A DNA stretch of 64,000 nt. Origin: Corallium rubrum (taxonomy: Eukaryota > Cnidaria > Anthozoa > Scleralcyonacea > Coralliidae). The notes beneath the pieces were generated by a model. It did no database searches. It saw nothing but the letters and a program-made list of their open reading frames with translations, and was not told the DNA's origin. Location: assembly GCA_964035015.1 (NCBI GenBank), contig OZ036004.1, positions 10,199,076 through 10,263,075 on the forward strand, given 5' to 3'. Shown here in pieces: positions 22,476 to 34,700 of this stretch. Each line of letters starts with the position of its first letter. The stretch's first letter is position 1. The translations under genes were made by a program, and so were the position numbers.

Positions 22476-25053
22476 TTTCCCTCAATGGGTTGAAACAATA
22501 AGCCGCTAAAACCTAAACACGTGCATAAACTTCGAAATTGCAAATTGCACGTTCTACGCGGCCATGTTGTTTGTATTTTTCAGAAAAACGAGAAAGAGCA
22601 TGGGGACCATTAAGCGATTAGCGTCTTTTATTACTCGGGCGACCTGTGGTCGGACGAGTCTAGGTTTCGGCTCTGTTATTTTTTTTTTTTTTTGTGTCGG
22701 TAGACGGGAGTTATGACGTCACTGCTCAAATGCTGCTGACTTCTCATGGCGGATTTTTAAGCAGGAGTGACGAGTTTTTTCTTCTCCTGACGCCTTTGGT
22801 TGTGTTGTTCGAAGTGAATTTGTGTTTTAATGATAAACACGCTCACAATGCTTACAATAGACTATAGTAGACATGGGTTGGTTCGCGATCTCCATAATCG
22901 TACGCTGAAAATGCGTTAGTACTCGTTCAAACTTTGCTTACGCTTCGAATCTGCGATCACTTCGACTGAAATTGGTCGATGAAGTCATGCCTATTCTGTG
23001 GTTGTGTCAAGCGCATCGCTGATCAACCATATAAGCAACTTACTTGGAAAACCTACCAACACTTTGGCCAAAGGCAAATACATGCATCAGCGAACGCTTT
23101 TAAATCGATCGTTCGATACTTCGATTTGTCATTTAATACTCGCAAATTGAAAATTAAAAGGACGTCTAACCGTACAATCAACAGCTTTCAAGGTCTCAGT
23201 GCGGTTCTACATTGCATAACTACATTGCGTCCAAAACTTATATCATTACCAAACGCTTTATTATATGCGCGCTGTTCTGTACACGGGTATGCCAAGGTTC
23301 CAGCAATCGCTAGCGCTTTAATATCAGTAGCCCGAGTGAACGCCTAAGCAGGCGTCTTATTTAGTAAATATTTGTGAGTTTATCCATGAAGATTTGGAAT
23401 GTGTTTCAAAACCTATATATTTCTGTTCAGTTGGTACGATTTACATGAATTCTATATCGGAACCATCGTTTGAATCTGCCGAATTCAGCACTATAGGTTT
23501 TGTCTACTGAAAGTCGGTTAAGATCGTTTAATTATTCGGCTAAACGGGCTTCTACCTTGTTCTTGATCAGTAATGTCGCTGGCAAGTATCCTGATCTTAT
23601 ATACGCTCACAATTCTTACAATTGCACCGATTGCGGTAGACGGGCCGTACAACACTAGGTACCCGGACTACCCCGCTTTGCCGAGATCGTGCGTTTGTGA
23701 CTATTTAATTTCTTGTTAATTTTCATCTTGCGTTTATATGAGAACCGAGATAGTCCGCCAGCGGCCTAGCCGAGATGTCGCTTTGTGAATCTTCATGAAT
23801 GCGTAGCGTGTAATTTGATCTGTCTGCGTTCAGTTCAGCTTTGACTTCGTTCTCGCAAACGTCTGATATGTTTGAAAATGCCGTGTAAACTTTACAGTTA
23901 TGACTTGTGAAAGAGATTGACACTTTAGCGGACAGAAGGCCCTGCGGAATCGACGCTTTTATACCAGAACCGAAGCTGGAGCAGAAAAACCTGAGTTTTA
24001 ATAGACACCTTTAGACAGCCTTTACAAGTCATCTGTTGTCATCTTATTATAATATCTCTCCTGATTCGGATTTATCTTTCCTAAACTCATTATTGTAGGC
24101 TTCGAAAAACAGCAAAGCAGCTGGTGTATAATCGCTGCCTGTAATTTACAAATACGACATTGCCCATTGAAAGCCACATTCCCATTGCTTTGTTTACAAT
24201 TTACATGCATTTCTCCACGGGGGGGGGTGTGGGAGTTACGGGGGGGGGGATTGCAGCTTGTTTGGCAATATAGAAGACCTTGCTCGGTTTGTCAAAAATT
24301 TTGCACTGTTTCGCACGGCAGGTTTTCTATATGTGCAAGGGGGCTACACCAAGGTTGCAGAAATCAGTAGCCCGAGTGAACGCCTAAGCAGGCGTCTTGT
24401 TTCCTAAAAAAAATTCGCGTATATTTTAACGAACAACAATCATTCATATTGCAGTAGCCTGAGTAAACAGCCGCCTCTTCCCCCCCCCCCCCACGCGGGG
24501 GGGGGGGGACGAGCGAGAAGAGGCGGCTGTTTACTCAGGCTAATATTGCAGTACCCATGGGGAGATTGAGTGAAATGCAAACTCAATATGTTTTGCCTTG
24601 GATTTGCGTATATATTTAATATTAATAAACTAAGCGAGGCCTTGCAGGGAGTTTTGATATAGACCACTTTAAAATCCCTTTCGATTGATAATTCGCTGTT
24701 GAACGTCGGGGCTTCGAAGTTGCCCGCCAGAGCAACCAAAACCAACAGTTTTGCTTTGGACGTCATGCGCAAGAGGTTGAAGTGAGGTCTATTTGCAGTT
24801 CCGTGGTGTTATACAGTGTTCTGTTAATCTTCGACACGATATTCCGAATCCAAGACTTTTTACGATTTTTTCGCGGGGTTACGGTTCGGTGCACTCCAGT
24901 TCATTGAGTACAAGTGTTCCAACGAGGGGAACTAATTAATTTTGCAGCTAATTTGTTTTAAAATGACTTAACACCGAATATTACTGGTCATTACTGGGCA
25001 AGTATTGCAAGAATTTATTTTAATTACAAGTAATTAAAATTTAATACCGCGTC
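22476..25053. other. Divergent intergenic region between EXD2-A and DUF924
   Basis: This 2.6-kb spacer should contain both promoters; I see no clear TATA box. It holds a dispersed repeat seen twice (AGTAGCCCGAGTGAACGCC, near 23325 and 24365, each followed by TAAGCAGGCGTCTT). It also holds two similar stretches near 22840 and 23604 (ACGCTCACAAT.CTTACAAT), G-runs near 24200-24255 and the foldback element listed separately. A 122-codon ORF at 22979-23347 has no recognisable family. Confidence 0.55.
24455..24542. mobile_element. Short foldback element with 9-bp target duplication
   Basis: 88 bp. The 26-bp ends TAGCCTGAGTAAACAGCCGC.. are perfect inverted repeats around a C-run/G-run centre. ATATTGCAG flanks both sides (24446-24454 and 24543-24551). 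The 9-bp duplication would fit Mutator-type transposition, but the class is uncertain. Confidence 0.8.
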
Positions 25054-25728
25054 ATGTCCATTGCTCAATCCGTCGCTCGTAACTTTGGCCGAACTTTGCT
25101 TCTGCCTTTGAAGACCTATTTCCGACCTCTCGCCTCGAATATGTCAAATAAACCCGAAGAGGTTATTCAGTACTGGTTTGGACCGAATCATGTTCCGTGG
25201 TTTGGCGGCCAAGAGAAGGTTAACCAAGAAATACGTGAAAAATACGGTGGCTTGGTCGAGCAAGCGTTCGAGGGCAAGCTAGACTCTTGGAAAGCACAAC
25301 CACGCTCCAGTTTGGCTCTCATACTCATCTGTGACCAGTTCTGCCGAAACGTTAACAAGGGCACGGGGAAAATGAACGGCCTTGACCCCGTAGCCTTGGA
25401 ATTATCTCAGAAGTTCATCGAGCAAAAGACCCACAATCATCTCGACTTTGGTTTCTTCGAGCGACTGTTTATTTACCTGCCTTTCGAGCACAGCGAAAGC
25501 CGGGAGAATCATGTGCTTAACATGCAGTTGTTTCAGAAGTTGTTGGAGGATGCGAAAACCCCGGAAGAAAAAAAGGCTGCCGAGGGATTTCTGCTTTACG
25601 CTGAGAAGCATAAGGAAGTCATCGATAGGTTTGGGCGATATCCACAAAGGAACGCCATGTTGGAGCGGGCTGACACGCCAGAAGAAAAAGAGTTCCTCGC
25701 TAATCTTCCGCCCGAATACAAGTGGTGA
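25054..25728 (+). CDS. DUF924-family protein (intronless)
   Basis: 224 codons, single exon. The body matches the DUF924 family, a TPR-like all-helical family found mostly in bacteria, fungi and protists, whose biochemical role is not established. Characteristic stretches are VIQYWFGP, WFGGQEKVNQEI, ALILICDQFCRN, FFERLFIYLPFEHSE and HKEVIDRFGRYPQRN. The first 33 residues contain no Asp or Glu and several Arg and Lys, which could be a mitochondrial presequence; an inner ATG at 25141 would skip it. It stands head-to-head with EXD2-A. The absence of introns beside intron-rich neighbours suggests a retrocopy or old lateral acquisition (inference). A decayed second copy lies at 51389-51565. Confidence 0.9.
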   Translation: MSIAQSVARNFGRTLLLPLKTYFRPLASNMSNKPEEVIQYWFGPNHVPWFGGQEKVNQEIREKYGGLVEQAFEGKLDSWKAQPRSSLALILICDQFCRNVNKGTGKMNGLDPVALELSQKFIEQKTHNHLDFGFFERLFIYLPFEHSESRENHVLNMQLFQKLLEDAKTPEEKKAAEGFLLYAEKHKEVIDRFGRYPQRNAMLERADTPEEKEFLANLPPEYKW

Positions 25729-25739
25729 TAACTCGGTTA

Positions 25740-26553
25740 CATGACAGGATTTTGTAGACGTTTCTTTATGTGAACTGTTGAAGTTACACCAATAATACAG
25801 TTTCTTTGTACATTTGGGTGATTTTGGCTTCGGACGAGTAGCCATTTTGGTTTTGAGAAAGGGACTGGGGTTGAGTGTTGGAAAAGGAAAGGGCGAGGTC
25901 TTCGAGGGTGGGATGGGAAAGTACTTTTAGTACTAACACCCTTTCAGCTCAAGCCCACGCTAACCTAGCGCTTAATTCTTGGGATGACCACCGCTAAAGC
26001 TGCCAAACGTCAGTCACCACCACCAACCGACATGAACAACTCTCGCACACAGAAAATAGAATGTAAACCACGGCTTTCGTACCTTATTAAACCCATAGAA
26101 AACTCCTGACCTAGGAGAAGACCACCGACGAACAAGTTGATTTGAGCAGAATGTCCAATAAAAACGACAATCGTACAAAGGTGCGAATAAAAAGAATTCT
26201 AAATTTCTTATTTCTATTTACCACTATAAACTAGTTTACATAATTCTTCACATCCATCTATTTTACAAATTACATTTGGCTGTCCGTCTCTCTTAAAGAT
26301 AAAAAACTCTCACAATTCGGACGCCTAAATTAGGCGGCCTAATCTTTTCGCAAAAATTTATAAATAAAATAAATAAATAAAATAATAAGAAGGCGAGTAA
26401 AACAAGGTGAAAATCGCGAAACCATTCTCGAATAAAAACGATACAAACCAACCTCATTCTCAGGGCCATTTCTAAAGGCTTGGGCCAAGAAAGATGACGA
26501 AAACAAATGGAATTATCTGATCTCTAAAAAAAAGCCTGGATCAGGCAGTCAAC
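25740..26553. other. 3' flank of DUF924, duplicated in copy B
   Basis: No further gene. The part from about 26027 onward matches sequence behind the DUF924 remnant (CACACAGAAAATAGAATGTAAA and TTGATTTGAGCAGAATGTCC appear in both), which marks the segmental duplication. Confidence 0.7.
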
Positions 26554-27416
26554 CACAGGGAGCCCATCTTGGCAGAGCGTGGGCACCTGTGGCACACTCG
26601 ATCGTGGCACACTCGATCGTGGCACACTCGATCGTGGCACACTCGATCGTGGCACACTCGATCGTGGCACACTCGATCGTGGCACACTCGATCGTGGCAC
26701 ACTCGATCGTGGCACACTCGATCGTGGCACACTCGATCGTGGCACACTCGATCGTGGCACACTCGATCGTGGCACACTCGATCGTGGCACACTCGATCGT
26801 GGCACACTCGATCGTGGTGTGTTTAGGAAAATAATAAAGGGATGAAACACGAATTCTTCCTTGTTTTGAACATCGTTTTAAGCACCTATAGGTATTAAAA
26901 TTGTAAGACAATTGAGCGAAGTAGTTGTGATAATGATTCATTTATCAAAACATAATCAAACTGAGGCAAAATCTCACCTTTTAGCCGTGATTTTGCAGCT
27001 AAATTACATATCGTATTTTCGAGAGATGTGTTCCGCAAGTAGCTAGGACACTACATCATCGTTGACACTTCGGATAGCTACGAAATCCTACGATAAGCTT
27101 TTCGGATAAAGTGGGAAGTCTCAGGATTATTGATTTATTGCACATTCATCTGACTCTGAGTTTCAGTCGGTTTCAGTATTCCAACGGTGGCTCCCGATCG
27201 ACGATACGACATGTCCTGGTTACTTGCGGAACACATTCCACGTTGAACGTTTGGTGTTCCATCCCTTATATTTTTTCCTCTCCCTCCGTTTTTTCCGCCT
27301 TTTTCCCCGCTTCCGGTAACCGTTTTTCGTTTTTTTTTAAATCCCCTGCCACAGTCCCCCGCGCGTCTTTCGAGTCTGCCATAGTGCCCACGCGCTGCCA
27401 AGATGGGCTCCCTGTG
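26554..27416. mobile_element. DNA transposon remnant with 33-bp TIRs
   Basis: The ends CACAGGGAGCCCATCTTGGC.. and their inverted partner match over about 33 bp with one mismatch. AGTCAAC flanks both ends (26547-26553 and 27417-27423). It contains the 15-bp minisatellite and no transposase that I can recognise. The 7-bp duplication does not settle a superfamily. Confidence 0.75.
26588..26818. repeat. Perfect 15-bp minisatellite with CGATCG
   Basis: GGCACACTCGATCGT is repeated about 15 times without visible change. Because the unit is 15 bp and lacks stops, it gives open frames on both strands; none is a gene. It lies inside the TIR element, near its left end. Confidence 0.97.
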
Positions 27417-27423
27417 AGTCAAC

Positions 27424-28282
27424 CGAGAAATAGTCTGCCGCGAAAGTCTTTGTTCTATCTTTTTGTTCACGTTTATGCAAATTTGTGTATGATGAAGACA
27501 ATGTATTTTTGGTATAATGAAGCAATCATCCAATAGCAGCGTTTGGGTTCAATCACTCAACCGTGTTATTTAAATATTAATACGCCGAAAAACAAAAGGT
27601 TTGTGCACGGTCAGGACCGTCCCAGATCGTCACAGCTCATTTGATAGGCGCTTTGAAGATTGCCGAGTTTCCATATCTCATTTGACTATAGTTTGAGTAA
27701 CTCATTGTTCGCCGGGGTCAGAAAATGAAACTTGCCAATTTCGATTTGGTCTCTTTCTAATGACGGCGGCAAGACAATGATTGTGTGAGAAGCTCAATAG
27801 GAAAGATAGAGAATTGGGGACACAATGCTGTGTTTCTTGTTGTAAAAAGCGAAAAAAGAAGAAAAAGAACGAGAACAAATTCCGTAGCGACATAATGGAG
27901 TTCCCTTAGTAATGAATGGCGGCGGATTCTGGGCTTCATTTTCCAAACAATAGTTGCTCGCTCCAGACTTTTTTTGAGATCAGTGGACTATTTGTTATTC
28001 CCGTCATTTTGCATGGCTACCATCTTCGCCCTTCCCCTTACAAATGACCCTGGGGAAGAGTTAAACATGGACATAGTTTGTTACTTCTTACTTAATCATT
28101 GTAAAACCAACTTCGAAACTCGAGCTAGCTATCTGGACCAACCTGGTGGAATATTGCAGTCTTCGATCGAAGCAAATTAATTTTATTTAGTTCATGATGT
28201 TGTCGTTCTTTTGGGTGAACCAACATGGTCGCCAGTGAGGTCAACCGGTAGATCGTTCCCGCCTGTCCAGTTAGTATAGTGA
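27424..28282. other. End of copy A and junction to copy B
   Basis: 27430-27580 and 27585-27960 match copy B sequence at about 52455-52610 and 53345-53680 (for example TCTTTTTGTTCACGTTTATG and CAATGTATTTTTGGTATAAT). Similarity ends near 28060. The roughly 200 bp up to the EXD2-B stop at 28283 is the junction between the duplicated segments. No coding sequence recognised. Confidence 0.65.
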
Positions 28283-28707
28283 TCAGTGGTCGTGATACGT
28301 TGAATTTTCCTCACTCTTTAATTCTTCCTCAAGAAGTCTTTTCACTTTTTCTTGCTCGTGATCGACAGTCCATAATGGTGGTAAAGATTTCGGTTTCATG
28401 GTTTTCAAAAAATGCTCTCTCCACATCCTCTCGAAATTCAGCAGATCTCTGTCCTCTTTCACTTTCCGTACAACTTCTCGCCCATGCGAAATAAAATCGC
28501 AGTTTTTCTGCCTTGTCTCCATTTCAGCAGCTCTGAGTAACATCTCGTTGGTGGGATTTTCTCCATCAAAGAAGGCCTTCACTGTAGAATACAGTTCTTC
28601 GCGTCTGTTTGCAGGGACTTTTTCGCCAGCCGTAACGAGAGCCTTGGCAGCGCATTTTGCTTTTTTTAATTCAGGATCTTGAACCAGTCTGGCTACTTGA
28701 GATGAAG
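28283..28707 (-). CDS. EXD2: EXD2-B exon 4 (last)
   Basis: Acceptor CTTTAG ends at 28708; stop at 28283-28285. Nearly identical to EXD2-A exon 4, but after LKSEE it continues with NSTYHDH before the stop. Confidence 0.9.
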
Positions 28708-31700
28708 CTAAAGCAGGTCATGAAATAAAAAAAGAAAGATTAATGTAGACAAAATAAAATAGAAATGAAATACAAATGTGATGAATTGGAATAAAATGAA
28801 ATGGCGAGTTAAGGTGTGTTAAAGTGAAGTGAAAGGTGATGAGGTCAGGTCAGGTCAGGTCAGGTAATAGAGTTGAGGTGAGGTAAGGTGGAATGAGGTG
28901 AGGTGAGAGGAAGGGAGTTGAGGGAAGGTGAAATGTAAGACTAGAAATTACTATCGCAAGTGAAGTGCTGCCTCAAATGGGACAAAAACCTTTAGCTTAC
29001 TCCACAAGCAACTCTGTGTAGTCTGTGGCCAATGTGACACCCCCCTTGCCCACTCCACCCAAGATTGCCCACTCCATAAGATGAAATGAGTTGAAGTGAG
29101 ATGAGCTGAGGTGATGCAAGATGAGATGAGGTGAGGTGAGATGAGATGAGGTGAGATGAGATGAGGTGAGGTGAAGTAGGTGAGATGTTGAAGTGAGGTG
29201 AGATGAGCTGAGGTGATGTAAGATGAGTTGAAGTCGGAAGTGAGGTGAGATGAGCAGAGGTGATGTAAGATGAGGTGAGATGAGTTGAAGTGAGGTGAGG
29301 TGAGATGAGCTGAGGTGGTGTAAGACGAGTTGAAGTGAGGTGAGATGAGCTGAGGTGATGTAAGATGAGGTGAGATGAGCTGAGGTGATGTAAGATGAGT
29401 TGAAGTCAGAAGTGAGGTGAGATGAGCAGAGGTGATGTAAGATGAGGTGAGATGAGTTGAAGTGAAGTGAGGTGAGATGAGCTGAGGCGTTGTAAGATAA
29501 GGTGAGATGAGTTGAAGTGAGGTGAGATGAGCTGGGGTGATGTAAGATGAGGTGAGCTAGGTGAAGTAAGATGAGGCGAGGTGAGGTGAAGCGAAGTGAA
29601 GCGAGAATGAGATGAGATATGACCAGATGAGATGAGATGCTAAACTCAGATTTCCTTAGCAACGGCATATACCTTCGTTGCCTAATGGTGCGTTGTATTT
29701 CTCAGCCAGTTTCTCCCTCAACATATCGTCATGGTGTATTGATATCTGGTGACAATCAGGACACAACAATAACACATCATGTGAATGATAGCCCTTCATA
29801 CATATAGGAAAATGTTTCACATAGTCATGGGGGATGACATTCTTTCGCATGTAGGACTTATCGCGGCCACAAACCACACACTTCTTCCCCTTAAAGTTGA
29901 CGTATCCTGCAAAAAGAACAGTGTGTATGTAAATTATGCCTACATTGACGTCATTCTCATTACCGTTCTGCAACGATTTATTAACCTCGTTTACTCGGTC
30001 TGTAGGGGAAAATATGAGAATTTTGTCTTTTTGTGCGAAACTTGCATGGGGCTCGGTCCGTCCTGTCAAAACCTTGCTCTGATATTTTCCCGCACAGACC
30101 TCGTTCTCGGTACGTAAATAATCTCTTAATAATCTGTACTTTTATATATGAAATCAACAAATCTAAACAGCTCGAGAACGAATAAGATATGGAAAAACTG
30201 CAAAAGCTATTAACAGAAGATCTTGGAAAAGTGGAAAACTTAATTTTCATTTCATTTCCTCAACCGAGCTAAATCTCTATAAATCATACCTAACTTCCTG
30301 CAGCATGCACTCTTATCACAAGTGCTCGGCATTTCACCATCGAGATCATCGATGACGCCACTCTGAGGAGCTTTACGAGTCTTCGAACCAGACTTATTTT
30401 TAGTTTGCGTGGAAGATCCTTGTTTTGACTTCTCGTTGTTTTGAGCCTTGCTATTCTTCTGTTTTGGCTTCACTTTAAAAGGTACATCAACAACGCCTTG
30501 ACAGAGAGGAGAGAGACAACTCCACAGCTCACTGGAAGCGAGTAATCCTTCAGTCACTTTCAGATTTTCAAAACTGGGATACTGAGAATACACCCTAGAT
30601 TTAGGATCCTTGGGTTCAGCTGGTGTGCCAAATATCGAACCCAGTGAAAAACCACTGAGTTTGGACAACAACCCGGACAAAATACCACCTTCAGAACTGA
30701 TACTTTCTGTACTATCTTCGTCTGGTATCGGTTTTTCAGAACTTTCTAACACACGCTTTTCAATTTCTCGAGAATCACTGTTTTCGGAATTGATATTACC
30801 AGGACTATCTTCGTCAAATGTGAATGCGTTGTCCTTTCCTAAGACACGCTTTTCTATTTCGTCAGCACTACTGCTTTCTGTACACTGAACTCCCATCTTG
30901 ATTTCTGTTTTAGGTATTTCGGAATTGATTCTAGTCTTTTCTGGTTTATCTTCATCAGATATGAATACGTTGTCCTTTCCTAAGACACGCTTTTCAGCTA
31001 TTTCGTCAGCACTGCTGCTTTCTGTACACTGAACTCCCATCTTGATTTCTGTTTCAGGTGTTTCAGAATTCGCTTCAGGTTCTAAAAGAACAGTTTTCCT
31101 ACCACAACTGTCATCTTCAAGAACTGATTTACTATTAGAACTGTTATCATCGGCTTCAGTATTCCCGGCCTCAATTCTTTCTTCTTTTTCTCTCAGTTTC
31201 GAAGCAGCAAGTTTAAATAGTATCTTCACGGCAACAATGGCATCGTTAGCGGCGTATTCGATCTGTCGTTCCGACAGACTCGGAGCCTCCCAGTTGCTGC
31301 AACGGATCTGCATATCTTTATCCAAAGTTACACCAAGAATTTGCTGGGATAAAGCAGATAGACTCATACCATGCCTACAAAAAATAATTTTTTGTAAAGC
31401 TGTTTAAGTTTTTAAGACAGTTTTGTTTTCTACGGAGCGAAGTGACTCTTAAACTAAATAAATTAGCAACCAATTAATACAATGCCGAGCAGTTAGCGCG
31501 CAATGCAAGGGTCAACACACCCCTTGAGTCATCAAGATGCGTATTTTGCCACGCGCCCTCGTTTGTTGTGACAGCAATATATCACGCGTCAGTTTGCAGA
31601 AAATGTTCAAAAAACATTCCTTGAATGAAGCATAACGTAGCATAACGTCGCGTTTTACGTTGCGGAACAATTTATAGCGTAGCAGGAACGTGTTATAGCG

Positions 31701-34700
31701 CAGCGTAAAGTCTTATATTATTAAACGTATCTTAAAACGTGTTATAACACAGCGTAATGTCTTATAACGTATCTTAACATTGTAGCAGAACGTGCTATAA
31801 CGCAGCGTAATGTATTAGCCTTAGGCCTAGGCTTCTCAAACTCATTAATAATTCATGAGATAATCAATCATTCAGAAGCGCTGAATTGCATCACATGAAG
31901 GGACTTGAAGTACTGGGCAGAGGACTTGAAATATTATTTCCAGTCCAAGGACTGGAAATAATATTTCAAGTCCTTGGACTTGAAATATTACTTCACACAA
32001 TCGGTTATTCATCCATACACTAATTACTAATGCACTAATTCATTTTGGGAATACACTAAGTGATTTTGAGAAGTCATGTAAAGGCCTCCAACTCGGACTA
32101 GACCGGGTTTTCAAGTCCTCGGAATTCATTCCAGTCCTCGGCTTCGCCCCTCATTGTCGGCCTTTACATATTACTTCTCATGCGCCGAATCAAATAGATG
32201 TATTAAGTGCTACAGAAGAGCGACGTTTGATTCAATTAAAAGTGCAGCAGAATGGATACTCATGCACTTGGAGCGGCAGGACCTGTCGCATTATGCGACA
32301 CTGGAGCGATGCCTCTTCTCATGCGCCGAACTAAATGCATCAATTATTTTACCTTAAAAAATTCGGGGTGAACAAGAGCTGAGCATGTGCAGATACTTGA
32401 CGCAAGGCTACTAAACAAAGATCTGGGTACGAGAATGCAGTAGAACAAAGACAAAGTCAACCACATTATTCGAATACGCAATCGTGGAAGAAGATGCTTA
32501 AAAAATATCATGTAAGTATGTTGTTAGAAGTTTCATAAGCTTTCCTTTGATGCATATTTTACGCGTTATGTGGAGCTTTTTAAAACGTCCAAAATGTTCA
32601 CACAATAATTATTTCAAAAATGGCAAAATATATTTCAAAACATGGTGTCATAGGCGTACCTCGCGGAACGATTTTTGTATTGGGGTTGACCAGTTCCGTT
32701 TGGGGGGGGGGGGGGGGGGCAAAACATTTTTGCCCGAAAAATTAAGAGTCGACTGACGATTATTATAAACATACGAGTTTCTTCAAAATATAACTTTTCA
32801 TGAATATTTCACAGCAATATTACTCGAATTTACTCGAAATTTCTTTCAAAAAGTGCCCGAAATTTTCATTTTTAAAACGTGTGTGCGTGTGTGTGTGTGT
32901 GTGGGGGGCAATTGCCCCCTCGCTCTAATTATCGTAGTATATTATTAACGTATCTCTTTCAGCTGCTAATTCAGCATTTGATCGTTTTAGTAATCTCAAC
33001 ATGTAAAGCCTTTTTCCTGCTTTCTTCACGATGCTATTAACATGTTCATTCCATCCGGATCGTCTTTGATAATGAGTTCAAGAACTCGAGCAGACTTGAC
33101 TTTTTCGACCAAAACTCCTGCAATGTTCAATGGTAAAAACGACCGTTTTTCTTTTGAAAAATCGACGATTAATCCTTTACATTTAGTAACAATAAATTTC
33201 ATTTTATTTTGAGTAGTCCAGTGGTTGATCTCATTGACAAGACTTTGTAGGTTACTGTCACAATTGCTAGGAATGCTTTCGGTAACTGTCTGTCCAGTAT
33301 GACAATAGATCATTAATCATCACAAGGAAAAGTATCGGTCCTAATACAGTTCCCTGCGGAACCCCACCATTGGATATTGTCTTATTAGTTTGGTAATCAA
33401 TGGGTCAATGCAAGTAATACAAATAAAAAAGTAAACTTGCAAAAATCATGTTTGCGCTTTGCATGCATTTCAAGATTTGGCTTTACGTACATTTTAATCA
33501 GAAATTGCTCGCAAATTTCATCTTTATTTCAAACAGTTCGCTTGTTTCAGTTGTTTAGCGCTCACAAAATTAGCAATGCTATTTATTTTAAAGTAAATGG
33601 TTTGAACCCAGGAGTATTATAACATGTTTGAGAAAGTTGCTCGTCTAGGTTAGAGTAGTCTTCCGTCTTCCTGCAGGCATTCCACAGGGTACCAGAATTG
33701 GTCCTTGGCTGTTTCTTACCATGATTACTGACTTGAGCATCACAGGACAACCAACCAATAAAATGTGGAAGTTCGCAGACGATACAACAATTTCAGAGGT
33801 CATTCCTAAGACTAGCATAAGCGCCTTACAAGAAACAGTGGAACAAGTTGCCGATTGGTCGAATGACAATAAATTCCAATTAAATTCGACTAAATGTAAG
33901 GAACTCAGGATAAACTTCTCAAAGAAACCTTGCACTGAAGTACCAGTGGAGATAAGTGATCAATGCTTTGAAGTTGTAAAATCAGCGAAAATTCTGGGTG
34001 TGACTGTCACCGATGACCTAAAGTGGAATTCCCATGTAGGAAACATTGTAATGAAAGCTTCTAAGCGAATTTATCTTCTGAAGCAGTTAAAGCGTGCAGA
34101 TATAGATGCAATTTTGTTAACTAAATTTTTTTGCGTCTGTATTAGGTCTGTTCTCGAATACGCGTGCCAGGTCTTCCACTCGAGTCTTCCTAACTATTTG
34201 GCAAAAGACATTGAGCGCATCCAAAAGCGAGCTTTAAGAATTATTTATCCTGATTTAAACTATTTATCCTGATTTAATTGATTTAACCTGTCATTTAGAA
34301 ACTCTAAATGGCAGGAGAGAGAAATTATGTATGAAGCTGTTTAATTCAATTGAAAGTAACAAAGACCATAAGCTTAATGAACTTTTACCTGACGTAAATA
34401 TGGCTACTAAAAACTTAAGAATGATTAGGAAATATAAGCTTCCAATAGTAAAGACAAACAGGTTTAAAAACTCCTTTATTCTTAGTCAGGCAGCATATGC
34501 TAAATTTTAAATTAATAATTTTTTATATTATATCATTTGATCTTGTATATAGAAATTCTTATGTACTTATTAAATTGCATTATTATTGTATTGGATTGGA
34601 TTACAATTATCGCGCGATCGCCTTTTGAGTTATGTTTTTATGTTGCATTTTTACTTTTTTGTTGCTATGGCTACGCACGGCCTCGAGGTGGTAAGGCGCT

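Noticed and set aside
22979-23347. 122-codon plus-strand ORF between EXD2-A and DUF924
   Set aside because: No recognisable family; its end lies in a dispersed repeat and it lacks splice or promoter context.
26588-26818. Possible CRISPR array
   Set aside because: Identical 15-bp units with no spacers, in a eukaryotic genome.
26524-26941. Open frames on both strands over the 15-bp repeat
   Set aside because: A 15-bp unit without stops gives open frames by necessity.
29656-30069. Longer ORF reading into EXD2-B exon 3 from the left intron
   Set aside because: The upstream part has no similarity to copy A and a good acceptor (TTTTTGCAG) precedes the homologous part, so it is intron.
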